From CANLBN01 sp965230205 (GTDB lineage: Bacteria > Pseudomonadota > Gammaproteobacteria > Pseudomonadales > Cellvibrionaceae), in the NCBI GenBank assembly GCA_965230205.1, contig OZ245996.1:620001-684000 (forward strand): a stretch of 64,000 nt of DNA, written 5' to 3'. Shown here one piece after another: positions 27,090 through 36,459 of the stretch. The position numbers and the translations under genes are program-made. A model generated the notes under the pieces. The model had not been told where the DNA came from, searched no databases, and saw nothing but the letters and a program-made list of their open reading frames with translations. Every line of letters starts with the position of its first letter. The stretch's first letter is position 1.

Positions 27090-29087
27090 CTAACCCAACA
27101 AAGGAGCAATAACTAAACTGACAATTGCCATTACATTGATTAAAATATTCATGGATGGGCCAGACGTATCTTTAAATGGATCGCCAACAGTATCACCAAC
27201 AACAGCGGCTTTGTGTACATCCGAACCTTTACCGCCAAAGTTACCTTTTTCAACATGTTTTTTAGCGTTATCCCACGCCCCACCAGCGTTAGCCATCATC
27301 AGCGCCATTAATACACAACTAATCAAGGCTCCTCCTAACATTCCACCCAAGGCTTCCGGCCCTAAAATAAAGCCCACAAGCACTGGCGACACAACCGCTA
27401 AAACACCAGGCAGAACCATTTTCTTTAATGCGGCCTGTGTTGCTATATCAACACAACGTGCACTATCAGGCTTTGCAGTTCCCTCCATCAACCCTGGGAT
27501 CTCCCTAAACTGACGTCGGATCTCTTTGATCATATCAAACGCCGCTTCCCCAACTGCTCGCATGGTAATAGCACTGACCAAAAAGGGGAAAAGACCACCA
27601 ATAAACATACCCATTAACACCAGCGGATTACTGATATCGAGCTTCAATACGCTACCACTTGCATGGGAGACTGTTTCGATATAAGCCGCAATAATGGCTA
27701 AAGCCGCCAAACCCGCTGCACCAATAGCAAAGCCTTTACCGATAGCCGCTGTCGTATTACCAACTTCATCGAGGCCATCTGTAATCTCACGGACATCCTC
27801 ACCCAATTCTGCCATCTCAGCGATACCGCCAGCGTTATCAGCAACAGGACCATAGGCATCAATCGCCATGGTGATACCCACTGTCGACAACATACCCACA
27901 GCACCAATACCCACACCGTAAACCCCCACACCTAAAATATGAGTGATAAAAATGATGAAGGCAATCACCAATACAGGCACAACAACAGACTCCATACCAA
28001 CAGCCAAGCCAGAAATCATGACCGTTGCCGGGCCAGTTTCACCTGATTGAGCAATGTCTCTCACTGGCTTACCACCAGTGTAATACTCAGTCACCAGACC
28101 AATTAACATACCGCCAACCGCGCCGGAGATAACACACCACCACACAGCGCTACTAATGGATAAACTGGAAATAACCAGCCAGGCCGCAATAATAAATACA
28201 ACCGTAGCCCCGATAGTGCCCATTCTTAATGCAACATCCGGCTTCTTAGAGGAGAACATTCGAACAAAAATAATACCGAGAATAGAACACAGTAAACCGG
28301 CAGATGCCAAGGCTAACGGCGCCATCATTAACGCTTCTTTTGCGCCCAGAGCATCTAGAACGATAGTTGATGCAATCGCAATAGTCGCAATCATCGAGCC
28401 ACAATAAGACTCAAAAATATCCGACCCCATACCAGCAACATCACCGACATTATCACCCACATTATCTGCTATCACACCAGGGTTACGTGGGTCGTCCTCT
28501 GGTATTCCCGCCTCTAACTTACCAACCAGATCAGCACCAACATCGGCACTTTTAGTAAAGATACCGCCACCAACACGAGAGAAGAGCGCAACAACTGACG
28601 CACCCATACCAAAGCCATGTATTGCTTCCGCATGCTCAGCCCCGAAAAGGTAATACAATGTGCCCAAACCCAGTAAACCCATAGAAGCTACTGCTAAACC
28701 CATGATGGAGCCACCATAAAATGCTACCGTTAACGCACTGGCAGCACCTTCAGAAGCTGCTGCCACTGTCGTACGCACATTGGCCTTAGTTGCGGTATAC
28801 ATACCGATATAACCAGCAACAGAAGAACAAAATGCACCGGCAACAAAGGCAACCGGCGTATGCCAAGTGTCAAAACCTATAAACAAAAGAACCGTTAAAA
28901 TGAGAGCAAATATGGCTAGAATTGAATATTCCCTACGCATAAAGACCATTGCACCACCGTGAATTGCTTCAGCGATTTCAGCAACAACACCTTCTCCTGC
29001 GGAATACTTGTTAACTAATTGATAAATGACAAACGCGACGACGAGACCAACGATACCCAGTATCGGTGGTAATACTTGTAAATCCAT
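27090..29087 (-). CDS. hppA: K+-dependent ion-translocating membrane pyrophosphatase
   Basis: Couples PPi hydrolysis to pumping H+ (or Na+) out of the cytoplasm. A 665-residue polytopic protein with EAIHGGAMVFMRREY (about 40-54), the catalytic ADVGADLVGK-E (181-192), EDDPRNPGVIADNVGDNVGD (197-216) and a C-terminal GGAWDNAKKHVE. Residues GNTTAAIGKG (443-452) have Ala at 447 and Gly at 450, the K+-dependent signature (K+-independent enzymes have Lys there). The pumped ion cannot be assigned by eye. It is divergent from ppa, with a 242-bp shared upstream region. Confidence 0.95.
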   Translation of the reverse strand: MDLQVLPPILGIVGLVVAFVIYQLVNKYSAGEGVVAEIAEAIHGGAMVFMRREYSILAIFALILTVLLFIGFDTWHTPVAFVAGAFCSSVAGYIGMYTATKANVRTTVAAASEGAASALTVAFYGGSIMGLAVASMGLLGLGTLYYLFGAEHAEAIHGFGMGASVVALFSRVGGGIFTKSADVGADLVGKLEAGIPEDDPRNPGVIADNVGDNVGDVAGMGSDIFESYCGSMIATIAIASTIVLDALGAKEALMMAPLALASAGLLCSILGIIFVRMFSSKKPDVALRMGTIGATVVFIIAAWLVISSLSISSAVWWCVISGAVGGMLIGLVTEYYTGGKPVRDIAQSGETGPATVMISGLAVGMESVVVPVLVIAFIIFITHILGVGVYGVGIGAVGMLSTVGITMAIDAYGPVADNAGGIAEMAELGEDVREITDGLDEVGNTTAAIGKGFAIGAAGLAALAIIAAYIETVSHASGSVLKLDISNPLVLMGMFIGGLFPFLVSAITMRAVGEAAFDMIKEIRRQFREIPGLMEGTAKPDSARCVDIATQAALKKMVLPGVLAVVSPVLVGFILGPEALGGMLGGALISCVLMALMMANAGGAWDNAKKHVEKGNFGGKGSDVHKAAVVGDTVGDPFKDTSGPSMNILINVMAIVSLVIAPLLG

Positions 29088-29329
29088 AACAACCTCTGAC
29101 TTATTTTTATTCTAAGGCCCAATGAATCTGGGGTAATGTATACCAATGCTTAACTGCGCATTACAACCCATTCTATGCGAGAGAATTGGCTACAGCAACC
29201 TTAGCTCAGAGAGCCTGACGCCAAAAATTAGCGGATAGTCTACTATCTGAGCTTTTTTTATGATGAATATGGTAGAATCGCGCCCGTTTTTAAACCCTTA
29301 TCCAATCCATTCAACCGAAGTAAATCATT

Positions 29330-29863
29330 ATGAGCTTGAACGACGTTCCTGCAGGCAAAAATGTGCCTGATGAAATTAACGTAATTATCGAAATTCCACT
29401 TAATGGCGAACCCGTAAAATATGAAGTTGATAAAGACAGCGGCGCTTTATTTGTTGATCGTATCCTAGGGACAGCGATGCATTATCCTTGTAACTACGGC
29501 TATGTTAACAACACCCTTTGTGGTGATGGTGACCCTGTCGATGTGATGGTTATTACACGCTTTGGTTTGATCCCAGGCTCTGTTGTACGTTGCCGCCCTA
29601 TTGGTGTTCTAAAAATGACCGATGAGTCAGGAGAAGACGCCAAAATCCTAGCAGTACCAACAGAAAAAATTAGCCAGATGAATAAAAAGATTCAAAAGCT
29701 GGAAGATGTTCAAGAGTTATTACTCAAGCGTATCGCCCACTTCTTTGAACACTACAAAGACCTAGAAGAAGGTAAGTGGGTTAAAGTTGAAGGCTGGGAA
29801 GGCGCAGAAGCAGCTAAAAAGGAAATCCTGGAGTCTGTAGAACGCTACAATCAGCAAGCCTGA
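29330..29863 (+). CDS. ppa: Inorganic pyrophosphatase (family I)
   Basis: A cytoplasmic Mg-dependent enzyme that hydrolyses PPi to phosphate. Its 177 residues match the E. coli type. Conserved active-site parts are visible: EIPLNGEPVKYEVDKDSGAL, MHYPCNYGYVNNTLCGDGDPVDVMV with the DxxD aspartates, and the FFEHYKDLEEGKWVKVEGW end. It is divergent from hppA, so cytosolic PPi can be drained without energy recovery. A TAGAAT -10-like box is at 29273. A strong hairpin follows at 29897. Confidence 0.97.
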   Translation: MSLNDVPAGKNVPDEINVIIEIPLNGEPVKYEVDKDSGALFVDRILGTAMHYPCNYGYVNNTLCGDGDPVDVMVITRFGLIPGSVVRCRPIGVLKMTDESGEDAKILAVPTEKISQMNKKIQKLEDVQELLLKRIAHFFEHYKDLEEGKWVKVEGWEGAEAAKKEILESVERYNQQA

Positions 29864-29896
29864 TAGCTATTTCATGAAAATGAAGTAGCTACAATG

Positions 29897-29935
29897 AAAT
29901 ACTCCCGGAATATTAATCCGGGAGTATTTACAAAC
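29897..29935. terminator. Bidirectional terminator between ppa and the CHRD gene
   Basis: Perfect 13-bp stem AAATACTCCCGGA (29897-29909) with 29917-29929 around a 7-nt loop. It is AT-flanked on both sides and lies between convergent genes. Confidence 0.88.
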
Positions 29936-29963
29936 ATACTAAGCCTAGGCGTAATCAATCACT

Positions 29964-32900
29964 CTATTGAGCTTCGGTTCCCTCTGCTTGGAATGAATAA
30001 GCGCCATTCAAAATCCCATTAAGGCTACGAACTGGGCCTACTGGGCTCGAAAATACCCCCTCTGTAGCGCCAGCTTCAAGATCAACAAATGGTACATTGT
30101 TGTTACCGCCAACATTGACGCTGACATTATCAGCATTCAAGCCGTTAATAGTGACATTCGATAAAAACTGGCCATTGGCGAAGTCTGTTACCGTTAAATA
30201 ACCTACGCCGGTTGCCAGTGTATCATCAGCACTTGGAAGCACTTGAGCACCATCCAATTCGGCACGTAAAGCCCGGCTATTAGATGGAATCACTTGGCCA
30301 CGCAATTCGCCACTAGGGTTTGCTGCAGAGTGAACGTTGATGTAGTTACCACCTTGTAGAAACTGATCAAAACCTGAATCGTTAAGATCCGCCACACCAT
30401 TGAATACAACGAGAGACGCTGTTTCATCCAAAGGTAAAAGTGGAAGCACGACAGGACCATTCGCACCCGCAAACGCACTATGAACATGAACAGGGCCAAC
30501 AGTGGCAGGAGCACTCGCAAGCTCTGGAGTAAACCCAACAACACTCGCATTGAACACCGCCTGATCCGCAGATTCGATTACCGTGGCATAAGCAACGCCG
30601 GAGATGCCTGCAGCATTTTCAACCGGTGGATTTTCCTGCTGACCTTGAAGCTCGATGCGAATTGCATCAACACCTCTTGGCACTACTTGTCCACGCAATT
30701 CACCGCCGCCATTCGCAGCAGAATGCACATTAATATAAAAACCACCATTCAATAAATTACTGGCATCAACACTTGCGTCGACAGGCGTTGCACCTTGTGC
30801 AAATTGACTGACTGGAGTTGCCACTGCGGATTCAAAAATAGTACCTGCTGTTACTTCATTGATACCTTGAAGAGCTCCAATGGCAATACCACCATTTTGG
30901 CCGGCAAAACCACGATGAAGATGGACAGACCCTTGAGGACTACCTAACTCAGCAGTAAACCCGCTGACACGTGCATTCACCAATACAGAAGGATCTGTTG
31001 GCGTATTGGTATTGATCGTTACAAACGCTGTACCTGCGGCATCTGGATTTGCGGTTGCATCAGTTAACCCTTGAGGCTCTTGCTCACTCTGTAACTCAAC
31101 ACGCACTGCCTGAATATTTTCAGGGGTAATCTGCCCGCGCAATTCGCCACCTGCATTCTCTGCCGAATGAACATTAATATAAAAACCGCCATTTAATAAG
31201 TTAGTTGCATCATCAGCTACAGACCCGGCAAATGCACTAGACAGTAAAGGTTCAGCGGTTTCGAAGATATTGCTATCCACATCAGTTTCAAGCAAACCTT
31301 GTACTGCACCAAAGGCAATAGGGCCGTTAGCACCAGCAAAACCACGGTGAAGATGAACAGGACCTTGGGCATTACCCGATAAATCTGCATCAAAGCCACT
31401 CACACTGGCATTAATAACAACAGATGGATCAGTTGGGATTGCAGAGTCAATGGTGACATAGGCAACACCTGCCGCATCAGGGTTAGCTGCCGCATCAACA
31501 CCTTGAGGCTCTTGCTCACCCTGCAAAACTGCACGCACTGCTTGAGTGTCAGCGGGAGTAATCTGACCACGAATTTCGCCACTTGCATTAGCAGTCGAAT
31601 GGACATTAATGTAATTGCGGCCTTGGTTATAATCACCTATTACAAAGCCAGTAATGTCATTACCAACAGAACTAAAAAAAGTATCCGCAGGAACTTCTGG
31701 CCCATCAGGGTCAAGCGTGACATCGGTCAATACAACTTGAATACCGCCGGTATCACCAGCGAAACCTCGATGGATATGAACAGGGCTAGGGGCACCGTCT
31801 AATGCAGGAACAAAACCATCCACTTGCACATTAGCCCTTACCAAATTGTTCCCATTTGTCGTGATATAGCCAATACCGCCAACATCATTCGCCGAGGGAG
31901 TAGAAACCGCAGGTATCTCTTGTTGTGTCTCTATCACAACACGTTCAACAGAAGCCGCACCCGGTAAAATCTGTCCACGAACTTCACCACCTGGATTAGC
32001 CGCTGAGTGAGCATTGAAATAATAGCCACCATTAAGCAGTCCGTTACGGTTGCGTATCGCTGCATCTAATCGTGAACTCCAAAAAACACCTTCTGGCGCC
32101 TCATTAACGCCATCAGTAAGAACATTATCTAATGGGAAAATGATGGCACCATTAGCACCGGCAAAACCTGCATGTACATGGACAGGTCCATCAGGAATAT
32201 CAAGCTCCGGCTGAAACCCGGTTACCTGAAGATTCGCAATAACAGTGTCTTCACCCGCTTCTGTATTATAAGTAAAGTAACCTACACCCGAAGTATCTCG
32301 TTCAACAGGTAGCCCCGTCGTCAATACCTCTTGCTGACTTTCCAATTCGCTACGGACAACATCTACATCATCAGTAAATATTTGCCCACGTAATTGCCCT
32401 GCGGGGTTCGATGCAGTATGTAAATTAAAATACAAACCGCCAGATAAAAATGCAGCTAAATCTTCGGCATCTAACGTAGAGTTGATAGGGGCTTCAAAGG
32501 TATTAGTATCGGCTCCAGTTTCCTGAAGACCTAAAATAACAGGACCATTGCGACCGGCAAAACCTGAATGAATATGTACCATCGTAATATCATCACCCGC
32601 ATCTAGGTTAGCCGCGGTGACCCGTGCTGCGACAGTAGCAGGCGTTACCGAAGTATCGACCACAATCTCTGCTATTGCCGTTAGGTTTTGGTTCGCATCA
32701 GGGTTTGTAAAAGGAGTAACACCCACTTCCTGAGCTCTTTGCAAGGTGACATTAACAGTGCGTACAGCCTCAATTGCTGTAGGCGTTTCGTCAATTTCAT
32801 TAGAAGGCAACGACGCCGAAGGCAAAGCAACCGACGGTAACACTGTGGAAGGTAGAGCAGCAGACGGTAGCGACTCAGACGGTAATATTTCGTTGATCAC

Positions 32901-33026
32901 GCCACGTATAGTTGCATCTTCTGCAACGGGCGCATCATCATTATTGTTCCCTCCACTGCCTCCGCCACAGGCTGTAATGACAATGGATGCACCTACCAAG
33001 GTGGCTAACGATGTAATCTTATTCAT
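29964..33026 (-). CDS. Large CHRD-repeat lipoprotein
   Basis: A 1020-residue secreted lipoprotein: signal peptide with lipobox ITAC at about residues 17-20, a Gly/Asn/Asp linker, a 30-residue run of LPSxx repeats (about 48-76), then tandem CHRD domains. Each full repeat has a VH(I/V/L)H..FAG.NG motif and a G..Y.N.HS..N..GE.RGQ(I/V) motif; I count six, followed by a seventh, degenerate one that lacks the VHxH histidines. CHRD modules are extracellular and are found in chordin and in bacterial surface proteins; their ligand is not established, though the paired histidines suggest metal binding. It is divergent from the YceI operon, so it may be co-regulated by the ECF factor. Confidence 0.9.
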   Translation of the reverse strand: MNKITSLATLVGASIVITACGGGSGGNNNDDAPVAEDATIRGVINEILPSESLPSAALPSTVLPSVALPSASLPSNEIDETPTAIEAVRTVNVTLQRAQEVGVTPFTNPDANQNLTAIAEIVVDTSVTPATVAARVTAANLDAGDDITMVHIHSGFAGRNGPVILGLQETGADTNTFEAPINSTLDAEDLAAFLSGGLYFNLHTASNPAGQLRGQIFTDDVDVVRSELESQQEVLTTGLPVERDTSGVGYFTYNTEAGEDTVIANLQVTGFQPELDIPDGPVHVHAGFAGANGAIIFPLDNVLTDGVNEAPEGVFWSSRLDAAIRNRNGLLNGGYYFNAHSAANPGGEVRGQILPGAASVERVVIETQQEIPAVSTPSANDVGGIGYITTNGNNLVRANVQVDGFVPALDGAPSPVHIHRGFAGDTGGIQVVLTDVTLDPDGPEVPADTFFSSVGNDITGFVIGDYNQGRNYINVHSTANASGEIRGQITPADTQAVRAVLQGEQEPQGVDAAANPDAAGVAYVTIDSAIPTDPSVVINASVSGFDADLSGNAQGPVHLHRGFAGANGPIAFGAVQGLLETDVDSNIFETAEPLLSSAFAGSVADDATNLLNGGFYINVHSAENAGGELRGQITPENIQAVRVELQSEQEPQGLTDATANPDAAGTAFVTINTNTPTDPSVLVNARVSGFTAELGSPQGSVHLHRGFAGQNGGIAIGALQGINEVTAGTIFESAVATPVSQFAQGATPVDASVDASNLLNGGFYINVHSAANGGGELRGQVVPRGVDAIRIELQGQQENPPVENAAGISGVAYATVIESADQAVFNASVVGFTPELASAPATVGPVHVHSAFAGANGPVVLPLLPLDETASLVVFNGVADLNDSGFDQFLQGGNYINVHSAANPSGELRGQVIPSNSRALRAELDGAQVLPSADDTLATGVGYLTVTDFANGQFLSNVTINGLNADNVSVNVGGNNNVPFVDLEAGATEGVFSSPVGPVRSLNGILNGAYSFQAEGTEAQ

Positions 33027-33525
33027 ATAAACTAACCTCTCGTATTATTGGAAATAGCTATTGGCTATTTGTATTTTCAGTCGTTTGAAAATCGTAAGTT
33101 AGTACGCAAAAAAGAGAGGACGGTTTAAAAAAACCCGATTGTAAATTTTTATGAAAAGAATAGTTTTAAATATCGAATAGCTAGCAACAAAAAGATAAGA
33201 AGAGTTGGTCAGCAGTTTATTATAAGAGTTCAAAATTTATCTAAAAACAATTAAAAATTAAGCCATAAACTGTAATTTGAACAAAATATTCACGCAAACA
33301 TCACATAAATATCACGAAAAAAAGACCTAGGCCACTAGTATAGTTTTAGTCTCAAAAACCGGTTATTTACCACATCAAAATAAAAATAAATTTTTATCGA
33401 ATAATATCGGCTACTTAGGTGTTAACTATACAGACAAACAGGTTATCAGCTCCAGCAAGCTTACAATCTGAGAAAGCATTAAAGCAATAGCCCATTTAAC
33501 AGCATCACTAAAAGAGAGAATAACA
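33027..33525. other. AT-rich divergent promoter region between the CHRD and YceI genes
   Basis: 499 bp without a convincing gene. It should hold promoters for both directions. A 20-bp inverted repeat, ATTTTCA-GTCGTT-TGAAAAT, is at 33073-33092, 47 bp before the CHRD start codon. I could not identify an ECF-type -35/-10 pair with confidence. Confidence 0.5.
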
Positions 33526-34119
33526 ATGAAAAAAGCACTACTAATTTTTAGCCTAATAGCAGGATTAACCACACTTCAAAGTTATGCAAACGCCGCCTCA
33601 AACTCACAATGGAAACTATCTGCTGATGAATCTAAGGTTGCCTATGGATCAATTAAAAAAAATTCTGTAGGAGAAGTTAATCATTTTAAAAACATTTTCG
33701 GGCATATTGACAAAAATGGAAATACAGAATTAGTTATTGATGTTACCTCTGTAGAAACCTTTATCGATATTCGTAATCAGCGCATGATAAAACATGTCTT
33801 CGATGCCGAGTCTCCCAAAGCTATCCTAAAGTCTACTATTGATCTTCAAGAAATTAAAAATCTTAAGTCAGGCCAAACAACATCAATTGATGTCGATGGC
33901 ACCCTATCCTTATCAGGGAGAACTATTGAAATCGAAACCACAATGTTTGTTGCAAGTCTGGGTAAAAATAAATTTATCGCGACAACCGACGAAATGATTA
34001 TGGTAAAAACAGAAGAGCTTGGCATTAACGAAGGCGTCGACATGTTAATGAAGCTAGCGAAACTGAATGGTATTACACGAGTCGTGCCAGTCTCACTGCG
34101 CATGGTATTTGAAAAATAA
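33526..34119 (+). CDS. YceI-family periplasmic protein
   Basis: A 197-residue exported protein: signal peptide (about 1-24, ending NAAS) and a YceI lipocalin-like barrel (WKLSADESKVAYGSIKK, VTSVETFIDIRNQRM, TSIDVDGTLSLSGRTIEIET). YceI proteins bind polyisoprenoid or quinone-like lipids in the periplasm and are linked to stress. It is very similar to the N-terminal part of the next gene, so they are tandem duplicates. It leads an operon with the YceI-cytochrome gene (36-bp gap), an ECF sigma and an anti-sigma. A good AGAGAG ribosome site precedes the ATG. Confidence 0.9.
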   Translation: MKKALLIFSLIAGLTTLQSYANAASNSQWKLSADESKVAYGSIKKNSVGEVNHFKNIFGHIDKNGNTELVIDVTSVETFIDIRNQRMIKHVFDAESPKAILKSTIDLQEIKNLKSGQTTSIDVDGTLSLSGRTIEIETTMFVASLGKNKFIATTDEMIMVKTEELGINEGVDMLMKLAKLNGITRVVPVSLRMVFEK

Positions 34120-34155
34120 TTTAACACAGCAATCAAGAATAGGCAGGACAAATAA

Positions 34156-35097
34156 ATGAAAAGCTTATTAACGTACATCTTTCTATTATCTGTATTAACC
34201 AGCATTAGTAGTTACGCAGAAAAACCTACCATCTGGACATTATCTTCTAGTGAGTCAAAAGTGGCTTATGGCTCAATCAAAAAAAATAGTGCCGGAGAAG
34301 TCAATCATTTTAAGAATACATCTGGTTCAATTAATAGCGACGGAGAAGTGAAGATAGACATTGACGTTACGTCTGTTGAAACCTTCATCGACATTCGCAA
34401 TCAACGGATGCTGAAACATGTTTTTGATGCAAACGCACCAACCGCACAATTAAATGCCACCATTGATATAACAGAGATCAGCAAATTATCACCTGGACAA
34501 ACGACCTCTATTGACGCTACCGGTACACTGTCGCTATCAGGGAAATCTATTGAGATAGAAACGTCTATATTTATTGCTCAACTTAACAAAAACCGTTTAC
34601 TGGCAACAACTGATGAAATGGTCATGGTGAAAACGGAAGAGCTAGGAGTTAACGATGGCGTTGACCAATTAATGAAATTGGCTAAACTCGACAGCATCAC
34701 GCGCGTTGCACCAGTCACACTTCGCATGGTATTTGATAAAAGCCAGGCAGTAGCTTCTGCACCTGCAAGCCAAACAACGACTGCAGTTGCAGGCAATGCC
34801 AAGGCCGGCAAAAAACTTTATCGACAATGCAAAGCTTGCCATCAGGCAAAGAAAGAAACGAATGGCGTTGGACCACACTTAGTGAATATTATTGGCCGCT
34901 CAGCAGGGTCTATCGATGGGTTTGCATATTCTGATGCCATTAAAAATTCTGGCATAACCTGGACCGCATCAACGCTACAATCTTTCTTAGAAAACCCGCA
35001 AGCGGTAGCACCGGGGAATACAATGCCATTCGGAGGCATCAACAATAAGGACGACATTCAAAATATAATTGCCTATCTGGAATCCATTAGCAAATAG
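34156..35097 (+). CDS. YceI domain fused to a c-type cytochrome
   Basis: A 313-residue exported protein: signal peptide (1-21), a YceI domain (about 25-195), an Ala/Thr-rich linker (about 196-213) and a class I cytochrome c domain (about 214-313) with the haem site CKACH at 225-229 and a likely axial Met290 in NTMPFGG. The YceI part is a close paralogue of the preceding gene, and the fusion joins a lipid/quinone-binding fold to an electron carrier. This suggests periplasmic electron transfer involving a bound isoprenoid quinone; that role is inferred. Confidence 0.92.
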   Translation: MKSLLTYIFLLSVLTSISSYAEKPTIWTLSSSESKVAYGSIKKNSAGEVNHFKNTSGSINSDGEVKIDIDVTSVETFIDIRNQRMLKHVFDANAPTAQLNATIDITEISKLSPGQTTSIDATGTLSLSGKSIEIETSIFIAQLNKNRLLATTDEMVMVKTEELGVNDGVDQLMKLAKLDSITRVAPVTLRMVFDKSQAVASAPASQTTTAVAGNAKAGKKLYRQCKACHQAKKETNGVGPHLVNIIGRSAGSIDGFAYSDAIKNSGITWTASTLQSFLENPQAVAPGNTMPFGGINNKDDIQNIIAYLESISK

Positions 35098-35133
35098 CCG
35101 CTATAATTAATCACTTGATGTATAAATAGACCA

Positions 35134-35664
35134 ATGCTTGATATGTTCTGGAAAAATAGCGCTATTAAAGAAATCCAAAAGGGGATTAAAGAATTATTCC
35201 CCAGGCTATGGCGCTATTGCTTCATACTATCAGGCAATGCGGAGCGAGCAAATGATCTCGCTCAGTCCACATGCCTTCGAGCACTGGAAAAATCCCACCA
35301 ATATACGGTGGGAACAGAACTGGATCGCTGGCTTTTTCGTATAGCCAAAAATATCTGGTTAAATGAGCTACGCTCTGATGCCGTCAGAGATGTAGGAGGA
35401 ATGCCGCCTGTTGAGGAGATTGATCTTCCCGATCATTCGCCCGGGCCTGAATCAAACTTGATTAATAAGGAAGTGTTACTTAGCGTGATGTCTCTACCAG
35501 AGGCACAAAGAATCGTTGTGGGGTTAGTGTATATCGAAGGATATAGCTATGGCGAAGCCGCCAAAATACTCGATATACCTGTAGGGACAATCATGAGCCG
35601 CCTGTCCACTGCCCGCTTAAAGTTGGCGAAAAAACTTAAGCCTCACCAGAGTGGTGCCATATGA
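35134..35664 (+). CDS. ECF-type RNA polymerase sigma factor
   Basis: A 176-residue sigma-70-family factor with only region 2 (LWRYCFILSGNAERANDLAQSTCLRALE, about 26-56, then LDRWLFRIAKNIWLNELRS) and region 4 (VLLSVMSLPEAQRIVVGLVYIEGYSYGEAAKILDIPVGTIMSRLSTARLKL, about 112-165), as expected for an extracytoplasmic-function factor. It is 36 bp after the YceI-cytochrome gene and overlaps the anti-sigma gene by 4 bp. It probably regulates this operon and perhaps the divergent CHRD gene. Confidence 0.93.
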   Translation: MLDMFWKNSAIKEIQKGIKELFPRLWRYCFILSGNAERANDLAQSTCLRALEKSHQYTVGTELDRWLFRIAKNIWLNELRSDAVRDVGGMPPVEEIDLPDHSPGPESNLINKEVLLSVMSLPEAQRIVVGLVYIEGYSYGEAAKILDIPVGTIMSRLSTARLKLAKKLKPHQSGAI

Positions 35665-36404
35665 ATAAGCATATCGAATTTAGTGATGAAGAATTAACTG
35701 CCTATCTTGATGGGGAGCATAAGTATGTGCGCGCCGATGAAATTAATCGTGCACTAAGTCATGATCAAGCATTGCGAGCAAGACTGGAACAACTCTCCGT
35801 CAGCAAAGAAGAATTGCAGTCCGCATTTGATGATTTACTTGAACATGCTCCACCGTTAGCAACCGAAAGTATAGAAGCGCCATCGAATTGGAAAATGCCA
35901 CTAAGTGCAGCGGCAGCTATTGCCGTCATTTGCTTTAGCCTTGGCTGGGGGATAAATTATTTACCCGCCACACATTCTATCAGCGGCTGGAAAAATTATG
36001 CTGCCGTTTATCAGGCACTCTATATTAATAGTACTCTATCCCACATTAATAACACCGAAGAACACAAAATTAATGAGTTAAAGCGTGTATCTTTAGCCTT
36101 AGGTAAGGACATCAAACTGCCTGATTTGAGCTCATTCAAACAACTTGACTACAAGCGGGCGCAAATACTTGGCTATGAAGGACAACCATTGATTCAATTA
36201 GCTTTTTTATCGTCAGTCGATGCACCTATTGCCTTGTGTATTATGAGAACAAAACAATTGAAAGAAGCCGGTGTAGAATTATCCGAAATAGAAGGAATGA
36301 GCGCAGCATCATGGGAAAAAGATGGGTTTGCTTATTTATTGATTGGCGGAAATGATTCAATGTTAATTAAAGATACCGCCAATAAATTTGCATCTTATCT
36401 ATAG
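35661..36404 (+). CDS. Membrane anti-sigma factor for the upstream ECF sigma
   Basis: A 247-residue protein with a cytoplasmic N-terminal anti-sigma segment (FSDEELTAYLDGEHKYVRADEINRAL, no HxxxCxxC zinc motif), a single membrane helix at about 79-100 and a periplasmic C-terminal domain of about 145 residues that is unrecognised. The 4-bp overlap with the ECF gene shows translational coupling, and the layout is the usual one for an anti-sigma that senses an envelope signal. Its periplasmic domain faces the same compartment as the YceI proteins. Confidence 0.85.
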   Translation: MNKHIEFSDEELTAYLDGEHKYVRADEINRALSHDQALRARLEQLSVSKEELQSAFDDLLEHAPPLATESIEAPSNWKMPLSAAAAIAVICFSLGWGINYLPATHSISGWKNYAAVYQALYINSTLSHINNTEEHKINELKRVSLALGKDIKLPDLSSFKQLDYKRAQILGYEGQPLIQLAFLSSVDAPIALCIMRTKQLKEAGVELSEIEGMSAASWEKDGFAYLLIGGNDSMLIKDTANKFASYL

Positions 36405-36459
36405 AACCGAAACACCGAAACAATAGGAACTGAAACTATAGAAATCGAAACCAGCGAAG

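Noticed and set aside
30293..32600. Repeated GC-rich blocks at roughly 350-400 bp spacing that look like a repeat array
   Set aside because: They are in-frame tandem CHRD domains of one protein, not a CRISPR array or an insertion sequence.
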